Shown: in pieces, positions 32,609 through 41,513 of the stretch
Numbering within the stretch: the stretch's first letter is position 1
How the letters are laid out: each line of letters opens with the position of its first letter
Assembly: GCA_964450715.1 (NCBI GenBank)
Contig: CAYVFC010000019.1
Location: forward strand, 17,255 to 81,254
DNA length: 64,000 nucleotides
Direction: 5' to 3'
DNA from: CAYVFC01 sp964450715
GTDB lineage: Bacteria; Myxococcota_A; Polyangia; Polyangiales; JAFGIB01
Position numbers and translations under genes: made by a program
The notes under the pieces: generated by a model
The model's input: the letters and a program-made list of their open reading frames with translations, nothing else
The model's database searches: none
Told to the model about the DNA's origin: nothing

Positions 32609-33097
32609 TTATTCCTCGATCTCGACGGTGAAGAGAAACTCGCTGGTCATGTCGGAGAAGATTTCCACGCGGTGATCTCCGATGCCCTCCACGTCCAGGT
32701 GCGACTCGATGATGTTATCGTCTCCGGCCAGGTCGAAGAGGTTGACGTCGGTGGCCAGGTTTTTCTCGCACTTGCCGCAGTCGGTGGAGCAGGCCCGGAC
32801 CAACAGCTCGGTTCCCGGAGCCATGGGATCGACGAGCAGCAACCGGGCGACCAGGCGCGCCCGCTCGACCTCGGTGCGCACGATCAGATTCTGTCCGCCC
32901 GGGAACTCCCCCCGCAGGTACTGGTCCGTGCCCAGCACGCATCCGGCCTGCAGCCCGCAAACCGGGATGGCGCCGTTGCAGCGATTCTCGATACGCCCCT
33001 CGGTGAAAATGCTTTCGGCATCCGCGCAGCCGAGGGCGAGGCTGAGAGACGCGAGCACCAGCACCGCGACCAGAGCGCAATACCTTTTCCTTCTCAT
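32609..33097 (-). CDS. Secreted Cys-rich lipoprotein
   Basis: ATG 33097 gives 162 residues with a basic start (MRRKRYCALVAVLVL) and a lipobox-like LALGC (Cys 24). The mature part has about eight Cys (CNGAIPVCGLQAGC, CSTDCGKCEKN) and an otherwise beta-rich acidic region (NIIESHLDVEGIGDHRVEIF) typical of an extracellular domain. Not recognised. Convergent and directly abutting tyrS. Upstream in-frame codons to 33142 lack a signal-like sequence. Confidence 0.72.
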   Translation of the reverse strand: MRRKRYCALVAVLVLASLSLALGCADAESIFTEGRIENRCNGAIPVCGLQAGCVLGTDQYLRGEFPGGQNLIVRTEVERARLVARLLLVDPMAPGTELLVRACSTDCGKCEKNLATDVNLFDLAGDDNIIESHLDVEGIGDHRVEIFSDMTSEFLFTVEIEE

Positions 33098-33612
33098 GCG
33101 CCGACCGCCTCCATCGCGAGCAGAGGGTAACAGGGAGTCCAACGGCGCGGCAATGGTGGGGATCGATGAAGCCGGGTCCGTACCCTCGCCGATCGGCCCG
33201 GGCCTACCCGCGGCCCACCGAGACCACGGAAGCCGGGGAGCGAACGAGTCGTTCTATTATGGCTGGCCCGTTCGTAAGCGTTCAGGCCTTGGCCGCCGTC
33301 GTTTCAGATACCGACTACCCCGCTGAACGGTTACGCCCGGACGGTCGTACGCCGGGTCGCGGTAAGCGCGCGGTATACGCCTTCGGTCAACCGTGCGATG
33401 CGAAATCCCGCGACGGTGATCGGGCGCGCGCTTCCCGTGACCCGGAGGAGGGGGCGCGAGGGGTCGGTTGCCCGCATCGCGCCGCATATGGTATTCGATA
33501 GACGGCGATTCGCGGCTGCGATCGGCGGGATCGACGCGAGGAGCGCTCCTTTCACCGAATGCCGGACCGCCCGGAGGCCCCGAAGGTCCGGTACCGAAAC
33601 CAGAGGATAAGC
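33098..33612. other. Intergenic region upstream of the Glt-like operon
   Basis: About 515 bases between divergent genes. Frames here are short and lack family signals. I see no promoter that I would defend, but the region must carry the promoter of the plus-strand machine operon. Confidence 0.5.
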
Positions 33613-34275
33613 TTGGCGACGAATAGAAACCGATTCCCAGGTGCGCTCCGTTTCGCCTGCGGCGCGCTGCTCGGGGTAGCGCTGTTGACCACTCCGGTAC
33701 GGGCGCAGGACGACGAACAGAGCCCGCGGGCCTACGAGTCGATGGCGGTGCAGAACCGCCTCTACGATCAGAGCGGGGAGTTCAGCCTCTTCGTGGGCAT
33801 GCTTCCGCTCGACGCCTTCACCAAGGGGCTGACCCTGAGCGGCGCCTACACCCAGCACTTTTCCGATCTGATCGGCTGGGAGATCTTACACGGCTACTAC
33901 TCGTTTCACCTGCACACGGGCCTGTGGGACGACCTGGAGGTCTACGATCTGCAACCCACTCCCTTCGAGGTGGTGGAGCACACGCTGCTCACCACCAATC
34001 TCGTGATCAAGCCCATTTACTGGAAGGGCTCTTGGGTCAACAGCGTGCTGATGCACGGCGAGATGATGTTCTTCGCCGGGGGCGGGTACGGCTGGTTCAC
34101 CCGCTCCAAGCGCGTGGCGTTGGATCTGGGGGTGGGGATCCGTTTCTACGCCAGTCGAGTCTTCTCCTTTCGCCTCGAGGTCCGGCATCATCTATTTTTC
34201 AAGAGCTCGGTATTCGAGGAGCTGGATTTGCACCATGAACTGTGGACCGGTCTGGGCGTCTCGGCTTCGTACTGA
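33613..34275 (+). CDS. Myxobacterial-type outer-membrane beta-barrel protein
   Basis: The 220-residue product has a signal peptide (GALLGVALLTTPVRAQ) and a barrel of the myxobacterial OMP type: SGEFSLFVGMLPLDAFTKGL, YTQHFSDLIGWEILHGYYSF, ending in alternating strands with terminal GLGVSASY. This family occurs in Glt and Nfs complexes, where small barrels act as outer-membrane partners. The start is likely TTG 33613, with AGAGGA 6 bases upstream; an ATG at 33559 would add unlike sequence. Its 3' end overlaps the next gene by 41 bases, the first coupling in a four-gene operon. Confidence 0.8.
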   Translation: MATNRNRFPGALRFACGALLGVALLTTPVRAQDDEQSPRAYESMAVQNRLYDQSGEFSLFVGMLPLDAFTKGLTLSGAYTQHFSDLIGWEILHGYYSFHLHTGLWDDLEVYDLQPTPFEVVEHTLLTTNLVIKPIYWKGSWVNSVLMHGEMMFFAGGGYGWFTRSKRVALDLGVGIRFYASRVFSFRLEVRHHLFFKSSVFEELDLHHELWTGLGVSASY

Positions 34276-35740
34276 GACTGGCGGCGAGCGCGACCGGCCG
34301 TCCGGGCTCCGGTCGGGGCTGACGCGCGCGCGGGTCGCTTGCGGCCTGTTCCTGGCAGCGACCGTCGCCGGCTGCGGGGGATCCGCTACCGAAATCAACC
34401 CGCAGACGGCCTTCAAGCAGTCGGTCGAACGCACCCTGGACGAGGATTGGGAGGAGGCCGCGTCGGCTGCTTACGCCTACCTACAGGAGGTGTCGGCCGA
34501 CGACGAGCGTTACGACCGCGCGTTGTTCATGCTCGCTCAAGCCCTGGAGGAGCTCGGGCTGAGCTACGCCGCCTCTCTGCACTACCTGGACACCGCCCAG
34601 TCGCGGCGCAAGGTGGAGCTGCTGGACAAGGCCGTGGCCGGGCTGGAGCGCATAGTGATGGAGGGGCCGCACGACGAGCAGACCATCGTCCGTGGATTTC
34701 TGGCTACCGACGATATCACCGAGCTATCGCCGGAGCGGCAGGCGTTCGTCAATTACCTGCAGGGGCTGGACAGCGTGCGCCAGGGGCTGGAAGGCTGGGC
34801 AGAGAAGGCGTTCGCCGGCATCCCCCGCCGCAGCCCCTATCGCTTGCGGGTACGCTACGTGCGCGCGGTGCAGAAGCTGGCTTCGGGCGACTGGGAGCCG
34901 GCGCGCGAGGGGCTGGTCAAGCTGCTGAAAGCCGGGGAGCTGCCGCCGGACCTCCGCAACGAGGCCGTGCTGGCGCTGGCCCGTCTGGCCATGGAACAGA
35001 AGCGCTATCGCGCGGCGACCGAGCACTACGAGCGGGTGCGGCGTCTGGCGCCGGATCGGCCGGAGCTGTTGCTGGAGATGGCCTGGGCTCACTACTACCT
35101 GGGTGACTCGAGGCGCGCGCTCGGGCTTCTGCTGGCTCTGGACGCGCCCATCTATGGCGGGCTAATCGCGCCCGAGCGCTACCTGCTGGAGGCCTTCTGT
35201 CTGCGCAGCCTCTGCCAGTTCGAGCCCGCGCGCACCGCGGCGGTCCGCTTGCGCGTACGCCACGGCGACGCGCTGCGCGACCTGCACCGGGGGATACAGC
35301 CCATGCGATCGGAGCCCCTGCGGGCGGGAGCCAGACAGCGCGGCGCGGTGCGCCCGCACTGGCGCCTGCTGGTGAAGATGCAGCGGGAGAGGGAGCGAGC
35401 CCAGGGCCTGTCGTTCGACGACAAGCTCGCCGCCGCCCTGGATGCGCTCTACGCGCGCGGGATAGAGGAGACCGGACGCCGTATGGAGCAGGCCATGCAG
35501 GACGAGGTACGGGAGCTGGCCGACGAGCTGATCCGCGCCGAGGACGGCGTGAGGCTCGTCCTGCACGAGTTGGGTGTAGAGCTGCTGCGGGGCAGGTCGC
35601 GTCCGGCCGGTCTGGAGCAGATCGACGGGTCGGCGGCCGGCGAGGAAGAGGGAGAGGTCTCCTATAATTTCGTAGGCGAGTTCTGGACCGACGAGCTGGA
35701 CGACCTGGTGGTGGAGATACCGGACCGATGCCTGGAGTGA
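34235..35740 (+). CDS. TPR-containing lipoprotein, AglT/GltE-like candidate
   Basis: The 501-residue protein has a long n-region, a hydrophobic stretch and lipobox VAGC (Cys 47), then helical tetratricopeptide repeats (YDRALFMLAQALEELGLSYA, YRAATEHYERVRRLAPDRPE, MAWAHYYLGDSRRALGLLLA). It is probably anchored in the outer membrane facing the periplasm. TPR lipoproteins of this size accompany the barrel and giant TPR protein in Glt-type complexes, hence the candidate name. It overlaps the barrel gene by 41 bases and its TGA overlaps the next ATG. No other start codon exists before the lipobox in this frame. Confidence 0.7.
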   Translation: MNCGPVWASRLRTETGGERDRPSGLRSGLTRARVACGLFLAATVAGCGGSATEINPQTAFKQSVERTLDEDWEEAASAAYAYLQEVSADDERYDRALFMLAQALEELGLSYAASLHYLDTAQSRRKVELLDKAVAGLERIVMEGPHDEQTIVRGFLATDDITELSPERQAFVNYLQGLDSVRQGLEGWAEKAFAGIPRRSPYRLRVRYVRAVQKLASGDWEPAREGLVKLLKAGELPPDLRNEAVLALARLAMEQKRYRAATEHYERVRRLAPDRPELLLEMAWAHYYLGDSRRALGLLLALDAPIYGGLIAPERYLLEAFCLRSLCQFEPARTAAVRLRVRHGDALRDLHRGIQPMRSEPLRAGARQRGAVRPHWRLLVKMQRERERAQGLSFDDKLAAALDALYARGIEETGRRMEQAMQDEVRELADELIRAEDGVRLVLHELGVELLRGRSRPAGLEQIDGSAAGEEEGEVSYNFVGEFWTDELDDLVVEIPDRCLE

Positions 35741-38700
35741 TGCGAACGCGGTTGCTCCTCATTCTCGCGGCCGCCTGCCTGACGGTGGCCGGGTGCGCGC
35801 ACGAGAAGCCGGCGGTGCGGGATGCGGCCTACGTCGAGATCCTGCGGGTCAAGATCTCCAAGGTGCGCAACGCCATCGCGGAGACGCGGGAAGCCATTGT
35901 CGGATCGCGGGGCGCGTCGTATTTGCCGGAGCTATACCTGAGGCTGGCCGAGCTGATGAGCGAGGAGGCCCGTTACCACCACCGGGTGGCCTTCGAGCGT
36001 GAGCAGCGTTCGAGCGAGACGTTGCACGTACCGGAGGTGCGGCTGCTCAAGGAGCAGGCCATCGGCGTCTATAAAAAGATTCTCAAGGAGTTCCCCGATT
36101 CCGGCCTGTCCGACAAGGTCCTCTTCAACATCGGCCACGAGCATCGCGAGCTCGGCAACTTCGACGAGATGCAACAGTACCTCGAGCAGCTGATCCGGGA
36201 GCATCCCCGGAGCCCGCTCGGGAGCGAGGCGCTGCTGGTGCTGGGCGACTACCACTTCGACCGCAGCGAGCTCGAGAAGTCGCGGGCTTATTACGAGAAG
36301 ATCACCGATGCGGAGCCCGGTCGGGTCACCGAGCTGGCTTATTACAAGCTGGCCTGGGTATGGGTGAACCTGGCCGAGTGCGACAAGGCGCTGCGCGCCT
36401 TCGAGGGGGCGCTGAAAGCAGCGCGCGAGGCGGACGAGCGAAGGCGGAAGGCGGCCGCGGCCGCGGCCCGGGCGCGGAAAAGAGGGAGCGAACAGAAGGC
36501 GGAAGACGAACCAGGCGCGGCTTCCGGAACCGGGGATCCGGACAAGGCGGAAGCGGAAGCGACGCGGAAGCTGCAGCAGGGGATAGACGTGCCGCGTGCG
36601 GCGCTGGTCGACCTGGTCTACTGCTACAGCCAGGAGCGCAAGGCGGAAAATGCGGTCGGCTACCTGAAGAGGCTGGCTCGCAACCGGGAAACCTACGTGG
36701 CGGCGCTCGGGAAAATGGCGCGCCGCTACGGCGTCATGAACGAGGCGGCCGGCTCGATCTCCGTGCTGCGCGAGCTGCTGCGCCTGGCTCCCTCGGGGGA
36801 GGAGAGGCTGGACGACGTGAGCCAGCTTCACGAGGCGGTGCGCGCGCGCAAGAAGTACGAGGGCGTGGGCGGAGACGTGGCGTTGATGGGCGATGTGCTG
36901 GCGGGCTATCGGATGCGGGTCGACGTCACCGATAGAAAACGAAAGGACGTTACCAAGCAGTTCGAGCTCTTCATCCGCGACCTGCTCACCCGGGCCCAGG
37001 ACAGGTTGGACAAAATTTCCGAGAAATCGCGGGCGAAGTACGCCGCCGATTTGGCGCAGGGCTATGAGGTCTACGTGCGCCTCTTCCCCGACTCGAAGCA
37101 GCTGACGGGCATGATGCTCAATATGGCGGACGTGCTGGTCGCGGCCGGAGATCCGCTGGGCGCCGGTCACGTCCTGCTGCGGCTGGCCGATCGCCTTCCG
37201 GAAACCGATCCCGGGCGCGACGACGCCCTGTACGACGCGGTGGTGTACCTGCAGGACTACCTGCGCTCTACCGCCATCGAAACCGGTCACTCGGACCGCA
37301 CCCTGGCCCGCTCGGCGCTGCGGCGGGCGGCCACCGAGCTGCTGCGCTATCCCATGCAGGACGAGAAGCAGCGGCTGGTCAAATTCGCCATCGCCATGAG
37401 CCTCTACGACGAGGGGCTCTTCTCCGAGGCCATCGACCGGCTGACCGCGGTTGCCTACGAGTACCCGGGAAGCGAGGAATCACGGGCGGCCATCCGGCTG
37501 GTGCTGGACTCCTACAACTCGTTGAACGAGTTCGAGTCCCTCATTCAGGCCGCGCGGCGCTTTTTGGCCGACGGCAGCCCGGCGGACCAGGAGCTGCGGG
37601 CGCAGATCCGGCCCATCGCGGCCGCGGCCGAGCAGCGCATGCTGGACGAGGTCTCGCTGGAAGCGGCCGGCGACGAGGGGGGCGGGCTTCCCTTGCTGGT
37701 CGCCATAGCCGAGAAGAACAAGGGGAGCGAGCTGGGGGAGCGCGCGTTGCTCAACGCCTTCGTCGCCACCCGCGCCCAGGGCGACACCGAGCAGCTCTAC
37801 AAGCTCGGCGGTATGATAGCTTCTTCGTACCCGAAGTCGGAGCAGCTGCCCGGCATTCTCTCCAGCCTGGGGCAGATGGCGCTGGCCCGCTTCGAGATCG
37901 CGCGGGCCATCGAGTTCCTGCGCCGCGCCGTGCAGGTCAACCATCCGCAGAAGGTGCGCCTGCTGGTGGCGGCGGGCGAGCTGCACGAGCAGCTGGGAAA
38001 CCGATCGGCGGCGCGCGACAGCTACCTGGTCGCCATTCGTAACAGCGAGGTACGCGAGCGCGCCGATGCCCTGCAGTATCTGGCCCGCTTGCTGGAGCAA
38101 GAGGGCGATGCCGACCAGACGGTCTCGCAGCTCACCCCCTACCTGGAAGACGGAAACCAGGAAGTGATGGCGGTGGTGGGCCTGGCCCTGATCGAGAAGG
38201 GGCAGAACGAGCGGGCCGAGGAGATGTTGCAAACCGTGCTGGCCGCCGGCACCTCGGCCCCCTCGGGTGCGCTGGCCCGCGCGCACTACGGCATGGCCGA
38301 GATCATGCTCAAGGCGTTGATGCAATACCCCTCCCTCGCGGACCTGGAGCTTACCGAGGAGTACATCAGCGTGGTGGACGTGGTTCGCCAGTCCTATCTC
38401 AACGCGGCTCGCGAGGGCAACCCGGAGTACACCCCGGCGGCGCTGGGCAGGCTGGGCTTCATGATGGAAAAGGCCGCCGCCCATCTGGGCGCGGTCGACC
38501 TCACTGCCGAGGGGCTGCCCGAGCCGCAGCACAGGCAGATCACCGAGGCGCTGCGCAAGCGCGCGCGCGACCTGGAGCAAACGGCGCGGGAGGCGAGGGT
38601 GGCCTGCGTGCAGCAGGCCTACAACCTGCGCGCGTTCAACCCCATGGCTCGCGATTGCCTGCAAGACCGATCTCCGCAGTCGGCAACGGTGCGGATCGAC

Positions 38701-39102
38701 GCGATCAAGACCCGCTCCGGACGGGGCGATCCGGGCGGGGTCGAGGACCTGCGCTCCAAGCTTTCGCTCAATCCGGAGGATCTGCCGGCGCTCCGCGAGC
38801 TGGGCGAGCGCTTTCTGAAGGCCGGCGAGCCGCACTACGCGCGCGTGGTCTTTTCCGCGGCCGAGCAGCGCGGCGGCGGCGCGCTGGAGTCGAACCTGCT
38901 GGGCATCGCCAACCGCGCGGTGGGCGACGACGCGGGCGCGCTGGCGGCCTTCTCGCGTGCCGCCGATGGGGGCCTGGAGGCCGGGCGGCAGAACCTGGCC
39001 GCGTTGCTGCGCGCGTTCGGGCTCAGCGATGCCGCCAAGGCGGCGCTGGAACGCTTTGCCAAGGGACGAGAGGGAGGCCGGCGGCTGGAGGCGGGTAAAT
39101 GA
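35740..39102 (+). CDS. Very long TPR lipoprotein, GltD/AgnA-like candidate
   Basis: The product is 1120 residues with lipobox VAGC near residue 19 and helical repeats over nearly its full length, for example DKVLFNIGHEHRELGNFDEM, LVLGDYHFDRSELEKSRAYY and RLLVAAGELHEQLGNRSAAR. A highly charged Lys/Glu/Ala stretch around residue 240-275 is probably a flexible linker. Large periplasmic TPR proteins scaffold Glt and Nfs complexes. ATG 35740 overlaps the previous stop (TGATG) and has GGAG upstream; an ATG four codons earlier is possible. It overlaps the next gene by four bases. Confidence 0.75.
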   Translation: MRTRLLLILAAACLTVAGCAHEKPAVRDAAYVEILRVKISKVRNAIAETREAIVGSRGASYLPELYLRLAELMSEEARYHHRVAFEREQRSSETLHVPEVRLLKEQAIGVYKKILKEFPDSGLSDKVLFNIGHEHRELGNFDEMQQYLEQLIREHPRSPLGSEALLVLGDYHFDRSELEKSRAYYEKITDAEPGRVTELAYYKLAWVWVNLAECDKALRAFEGALKAAREADERRRKAAAAAARARKRGSEQKAEDEPGAASGTGDPDKAEAEATRKLQQGIDVPRAALVDLVYCYSQERKAENAVGYLKRLARNRETYVAALGKMARRYGVMNEAAGSISVLRELLRLAPSGEERLDDVSQLHEAVRARKKYEGVGGDVALMGDVLAGYRMRVDVTDRKRKDVTKQFELFIRDLLTRAQDRLDKISEKSRAKYAADLAQGYEVYVRLFPDSKQLTGMMLNMADVLVAAGDPLGAGHVLLRLADRLPETDPGRDDALYDAVVYLQDYLRSTAIETGHSDRTLARSALRRAATELLRYPMQDEKQRLVKFAIAMSLYDEGLFSEAIDRLTAVAYEYPGSEESRAAIRLVLDSYNSLNEFESLIQAARRFLADGSPADQELRAQIRPIAAAAEQRMLDEVSLEAAGDEGGGLPLLVAIAEKNKGSELGERALLNAFVATRAQGDTEQLYKLGGMIASSYPKSEQLPGILSSLGQMALARFEIARAIEFLRRAVQVNHPQKVRLLVAAGELHEQLGNRSAARDSYLVAIRNSEVRERADALQYLARLLEQEGDADQTVSQLTPYLEDGNQEVMAVVGLALIEKGQNERAEEMLQTVLAAGTSAPSGALARAHYGMAEIMLKALMQYPSLADLELTEEYISVVDVVRQSYLNAAREGNPEYTPAALGRLGFMMEKAAAHLGAVDLTAEGLPEPQHRQITEALRKRARDLEQTAREARVACVQQAYNLRAFNPMARDCLQDRSPQSATVRIDAIKTRSGRGDPGGVEDLRSKLSLNPEDLPALRELGERFLKAGEPHYARVVFSAAEQRGGGALESNLLGIANRAVGDDAGALAAFSRAADGGLEAGRQNLAALLRAFGLSDAAKAALERFAKGREGGRRLEAGK

Positions 39103-39872
39103 CGGATTCTCACTTCCGACGGGATGAGCACCGGGTCGAGGGACTACCGCTGAGCGTTTTACCTCGTTTATCCAGTGTATTCTATATTATTTTCGTCGCC
39201 GCGGCGATCCAGGCCCCGGTCGCCTGCGGCGGGCAGAGCGTCGAGCCGCTCGACGCCCGGGACGCCACCCTGCCCGATGATACCCGCCGCTGGATCGCGG
39301 CGGTCGAGGACGGGGTGGTGGTGGCGCGCGCCCGGCTGGAGGCGGCCGAGGACCAGCTCGAGCGGATCGAGCAGAAGCGCGAGCAGCGCGAGGAGCAGAT
39401 GCGCTTCGGCGGCAAGGGCGGCGCCCTGGAGCGGGCCCTGGACCGACTCGGCGAGGCCCGGGTCGAGCTCGCCTCGCTGCGGGTCGAGCATGCCGCCGCA
39501 GTTCTCGAGCTCGCCCGCGCCAAGCACCGCCTAGCCAATGCCGAGCGCGCCATCCTGCACGACCTGGCCCGCTACGATCTCGAGCCCTTGCGCCAGCAGC
39601 TGGAGCAGGTGCGGCGCGAGCTGCGCGAGGCGCGCGAGGCCGTGCGGGTGGGAAGCGAGGCGGTGGAGAAGGCGACCACCGAGTGGTGGAAGGCCTACGC
39701 GTCGTTCGTCGCCGGCAAGGGCGATACGCGCGTTTTCTGGATCGGAACCGCCAAGCCCATCCGCGTGGCCGATGCCAAGAAGGAAAAGAAGGGCGGAGAG
39801 GAAAAGGATTCCGCCGCCCCCGACTCCAGCACCCGTGTGCGGGGCAAGCAGATCCCGACCAATCCGTTCTGA
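39099..39872 (+). CDS. Coiled-coil lipoprotein
   Basis: The 257-residue product has a signal segment ending in lipobox-like APVAC (Cys 43), a coiled coil from about residue 68 to 190 (RARLEAAEDQLERIEQKREQ, LRQQLEQVRRELREAREAVR), and a C-terminal basic and acidic tail. Fourth gene of the plus-strand operon (ATGA overlap with the preceding gene), so it is presumably a structural part of the same envelope machine. No family is recognised. Confidence 0.7.
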   Translation: MTDSHFRRDEHRVEGLPLSVLPRLSSVFYIIFVAAAIQAPVACGGQSVEPLDARDATLPDDTRRWIAAVEDGVVVARARLEAAEDQLERIEQKREQREEQMRFGGKGGALERALDRLGEARVELASLRVEHAAAVLELARAKHRLANAERAILHDLARYDLEPLRQQLEQVRRELREAREAVRVGSEAVEKATTEWWKAYASFVAGKGDTRVFWIGTAKPIRVADAKKEKKGGEEKDSAAPDSSTRVRGKQIPTNPF

Positions 39873-39916
39873 ATGAATACGAGACCTAGGGGCTACGTAG
39901 ATCGGGGGAGGACGAG

Positions 39917-40645
39917 ATGAGACGACCGTATCCTTTGTTATTCGCGTTCTGTATCGTGGTTTTTCCGGCCTGCGGCGGCGATTCCGGGGAGAAGAGCTCC
40001 GGCAGCAAGACCATCGATCCGAGCGGGGGGACGATTTCCGTCAAGGGCGCCAGCCTCGACGTGCCCGAGGGCGCGCTTTACGGACCGACGGAGATGTCGG
40101 TGGCCCGTACCGAACAGAGCGCGTCGCTGGGCAGCGGGGTCGCGCCGGTGGGCGACGTCTACGAGTTCGGTCCCGAGAACGTGCCCTTCAACTCGTCCGT
40201 GACCGTGACCCTCTCCTTTGACGAGGAGCAGGCCGTGGAGGGAGACGAGGTGGCCGTCTGGTGGTCCGCGTCGGCCGATGGCCCCTGGGAGAACCTGGGC
40301 GGCAAGGTGGATTGGCAGAGCAATACCGTAAGCGTCGAGGTTCGCACTATGGGCTTCGGCGTGGTCGGTCTGAAGGGACCCAGCAGCGCGGGGCAGGGCG
40401 GAAGCGGCGGAGAAGCCGGCCAGTCGGGCGAGGGCGGTGCCGGGGAGTCGGGAAGCGGCGGAACGACAATCCCCGAGGACACTCCCTGCGACCTCGAATG
40501 CATGAGCCAGCCGGATGCCTTCTGCTGCACGGGCTGCGGTTGCGAGGCGGAAGTGCAGTGCGAGCCGGTCTGTGATTCCCCGTACGTGTGGGACTGCGAG
40601 ATCGAATGCTGCTTCGACCGCGACATCTACGAATGCGTGGAGTAG
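39917..40645 (+). CDS. Lipoprotein with ZU5-like domain and Cys-rich tail
   Basis: The 242-residue product has lipobox FPAC (Cys 19), a beta-rich domain (SGGTISVKGASLDVPEGAL, VTVTLSFDEEQA, DGPWENLGG) that looks like ZU5/adhesion modules, a Gly/Ser spacer and about 60 Cys-rich residues (CDLECMSQPDAFCCTGCGC). It follows the coiled-coil gene by 44 bases on the same strand but has its own ribosome site (GGGGGAGGA), so it may be the last gene of the operon or an independent unit. Surface-exposed. Confidence 0.75.
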   Translation: MRRPYPLLFAFCIVVFPACGGDSGEKSSGSKTIDPSGGTISVKGASLDVPEGALYGPTEMSVARTEQSASLGSGVAPVGDVYEFGPENVPFNSSVTVTLSFDEEQAVEGDEVAVWWSASADGPWENLGGKVDWQSNTVSVEVRTMGFGVVGLKGPSSAGQGGSGGEAGQSGEGGAGESGSGGTTIPEDTPCDLECMSQPDAFCCTGCGCEAEVQCEPVCDSPYVWDCEIECCFDRDIYECVE

Positions 40646-40671
40646 GTGGACGCGTTATGATCGAGAGTTAG

Positions 40672-41487
40672 ATGGCGCTCGATGCTTCCTCCGATACCCT
40701 CTACGTTCGGTTCGCCACCGCGCGGTCGCTGCTCGAGCAGGAACCGCACCTGAGTCACGGCGGTATCTTCATACCGGTGCCCGACCCGCCGCCCACGCCT
40801 CTGGACCGGCTCTCGCTCCGCTTCCTGTTCCCCGGGGGCGGCGAGGCAACGCTGGCGGCGCAGGTGGTTCAGATAACGCCCGGAGCGGGCATGGCGCTGA
40901 CCTTTGAACAGCCGGAAAAAGCCGCGGAGGTGCTATCGCCCGCGCTGCTTCAAGCGCGCGAATCGAACGCGGTCGCCGAGCCCTTCGAGGACACGGGAGA
41001 CGGAGCGGCGATCACCGTATCAAGGCAGCGCCCGGAGGGCGTTGCGAGCGGATCGGATTCGGACCAGGACGACGAAGCACCGGGTACGCTCTACGACCGG
41101 ATCAAGAACATGACGACGCAGGAGCGTATGCAGCTGGCGCGCCACGGCAAGCGACCCGAACGGTTGTTGCTCGCCAAGGATCTGAACCGGACCGTGCACC
41201 TGTTTCTGCTCCAGAACCCCCGCATCACCCTGGACGAGGTGCGCATGATGGCCGGCAACCGGCAGACCGGCACTGATGTGCTGGAGGCGATCGCCAAGAA
41301 CCGCGACTGGTCGCAGAACCCCGGAATCGTGCAAGCACTGGTGCGCAATCCCAAGACAGCCGTCCCCACCGCCGTCCGGCTGCTGGACAGGGTGCCGGCC
41401 GCCGAGCTGCGCCGGTTGGCCAAGTCCAACGATGTACGCCGCCCCATCTCCGTCGCCGTCCGCAAGAAGGTGCAGTCGAAAGGGTAG
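40672..41487 (+). CDS. PilZ-like N-terminal domain protein with helical C-terminus
   Basis: The 271-residue cytoplasmic protein begins with a beta-rich domain of the kind seen in PilZ-like myxobacterial proteins (LYVRFATARSLLEQEPHLSH, LSLRFLFPGGGEATLAAQVV); the classical RxxxR and DxSxxG c-di-GMP motifs are not present, so nucleotide binding is uncertain. The C-terminal helices (TLYDRIKNMTTQERMQLARH, NPRITLDEVRMMAGN) form a repeat-like segment. It ends 27 bases before the convergent GltG-like gene and may regulate the machine from inside the cell, which is inference. Confidence 0.55.
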   Translation: MALDASSDTLYVRFATARSLLEQEPHLSHGGIFIPVPDPPPTPLDRLSLRFLFPGGGEATLAAQVVQITPGAGMALTFEQPEKAAEVLSPALLQARESNAVAEPFEDTGDGAAITVSRQRPEGVASGSDSDQDDEAPGTLYDRIKNMTTQERMQLARHGKRPERLLLAKDLNRTVHLFLLQNPRITLDEVRMMAGNRQTGTDVLEAIAKNRDWSQNPGIVQALVRNPKTAVPTAVRLLDRVPAAELRRLAKSNDVRRPISVAVRKKVQSKG

Positions 41488-41513
41488 AGCCCATCTGAAA
41501 AATGCTCCCGTCG

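Noticed and set aside
33166..33501. 111-residue plus-strand frame in the intergenic region
   Set aside because: No ribosome site or family pattern; Arg/Pro-rich composition.
35932..37290. 452-residue minus-strand frame and others antisense to the long TPR gene
   Set aside because: Codon pattern of the TPR gene leaves the antisense frame open; no signal peptide or motif.
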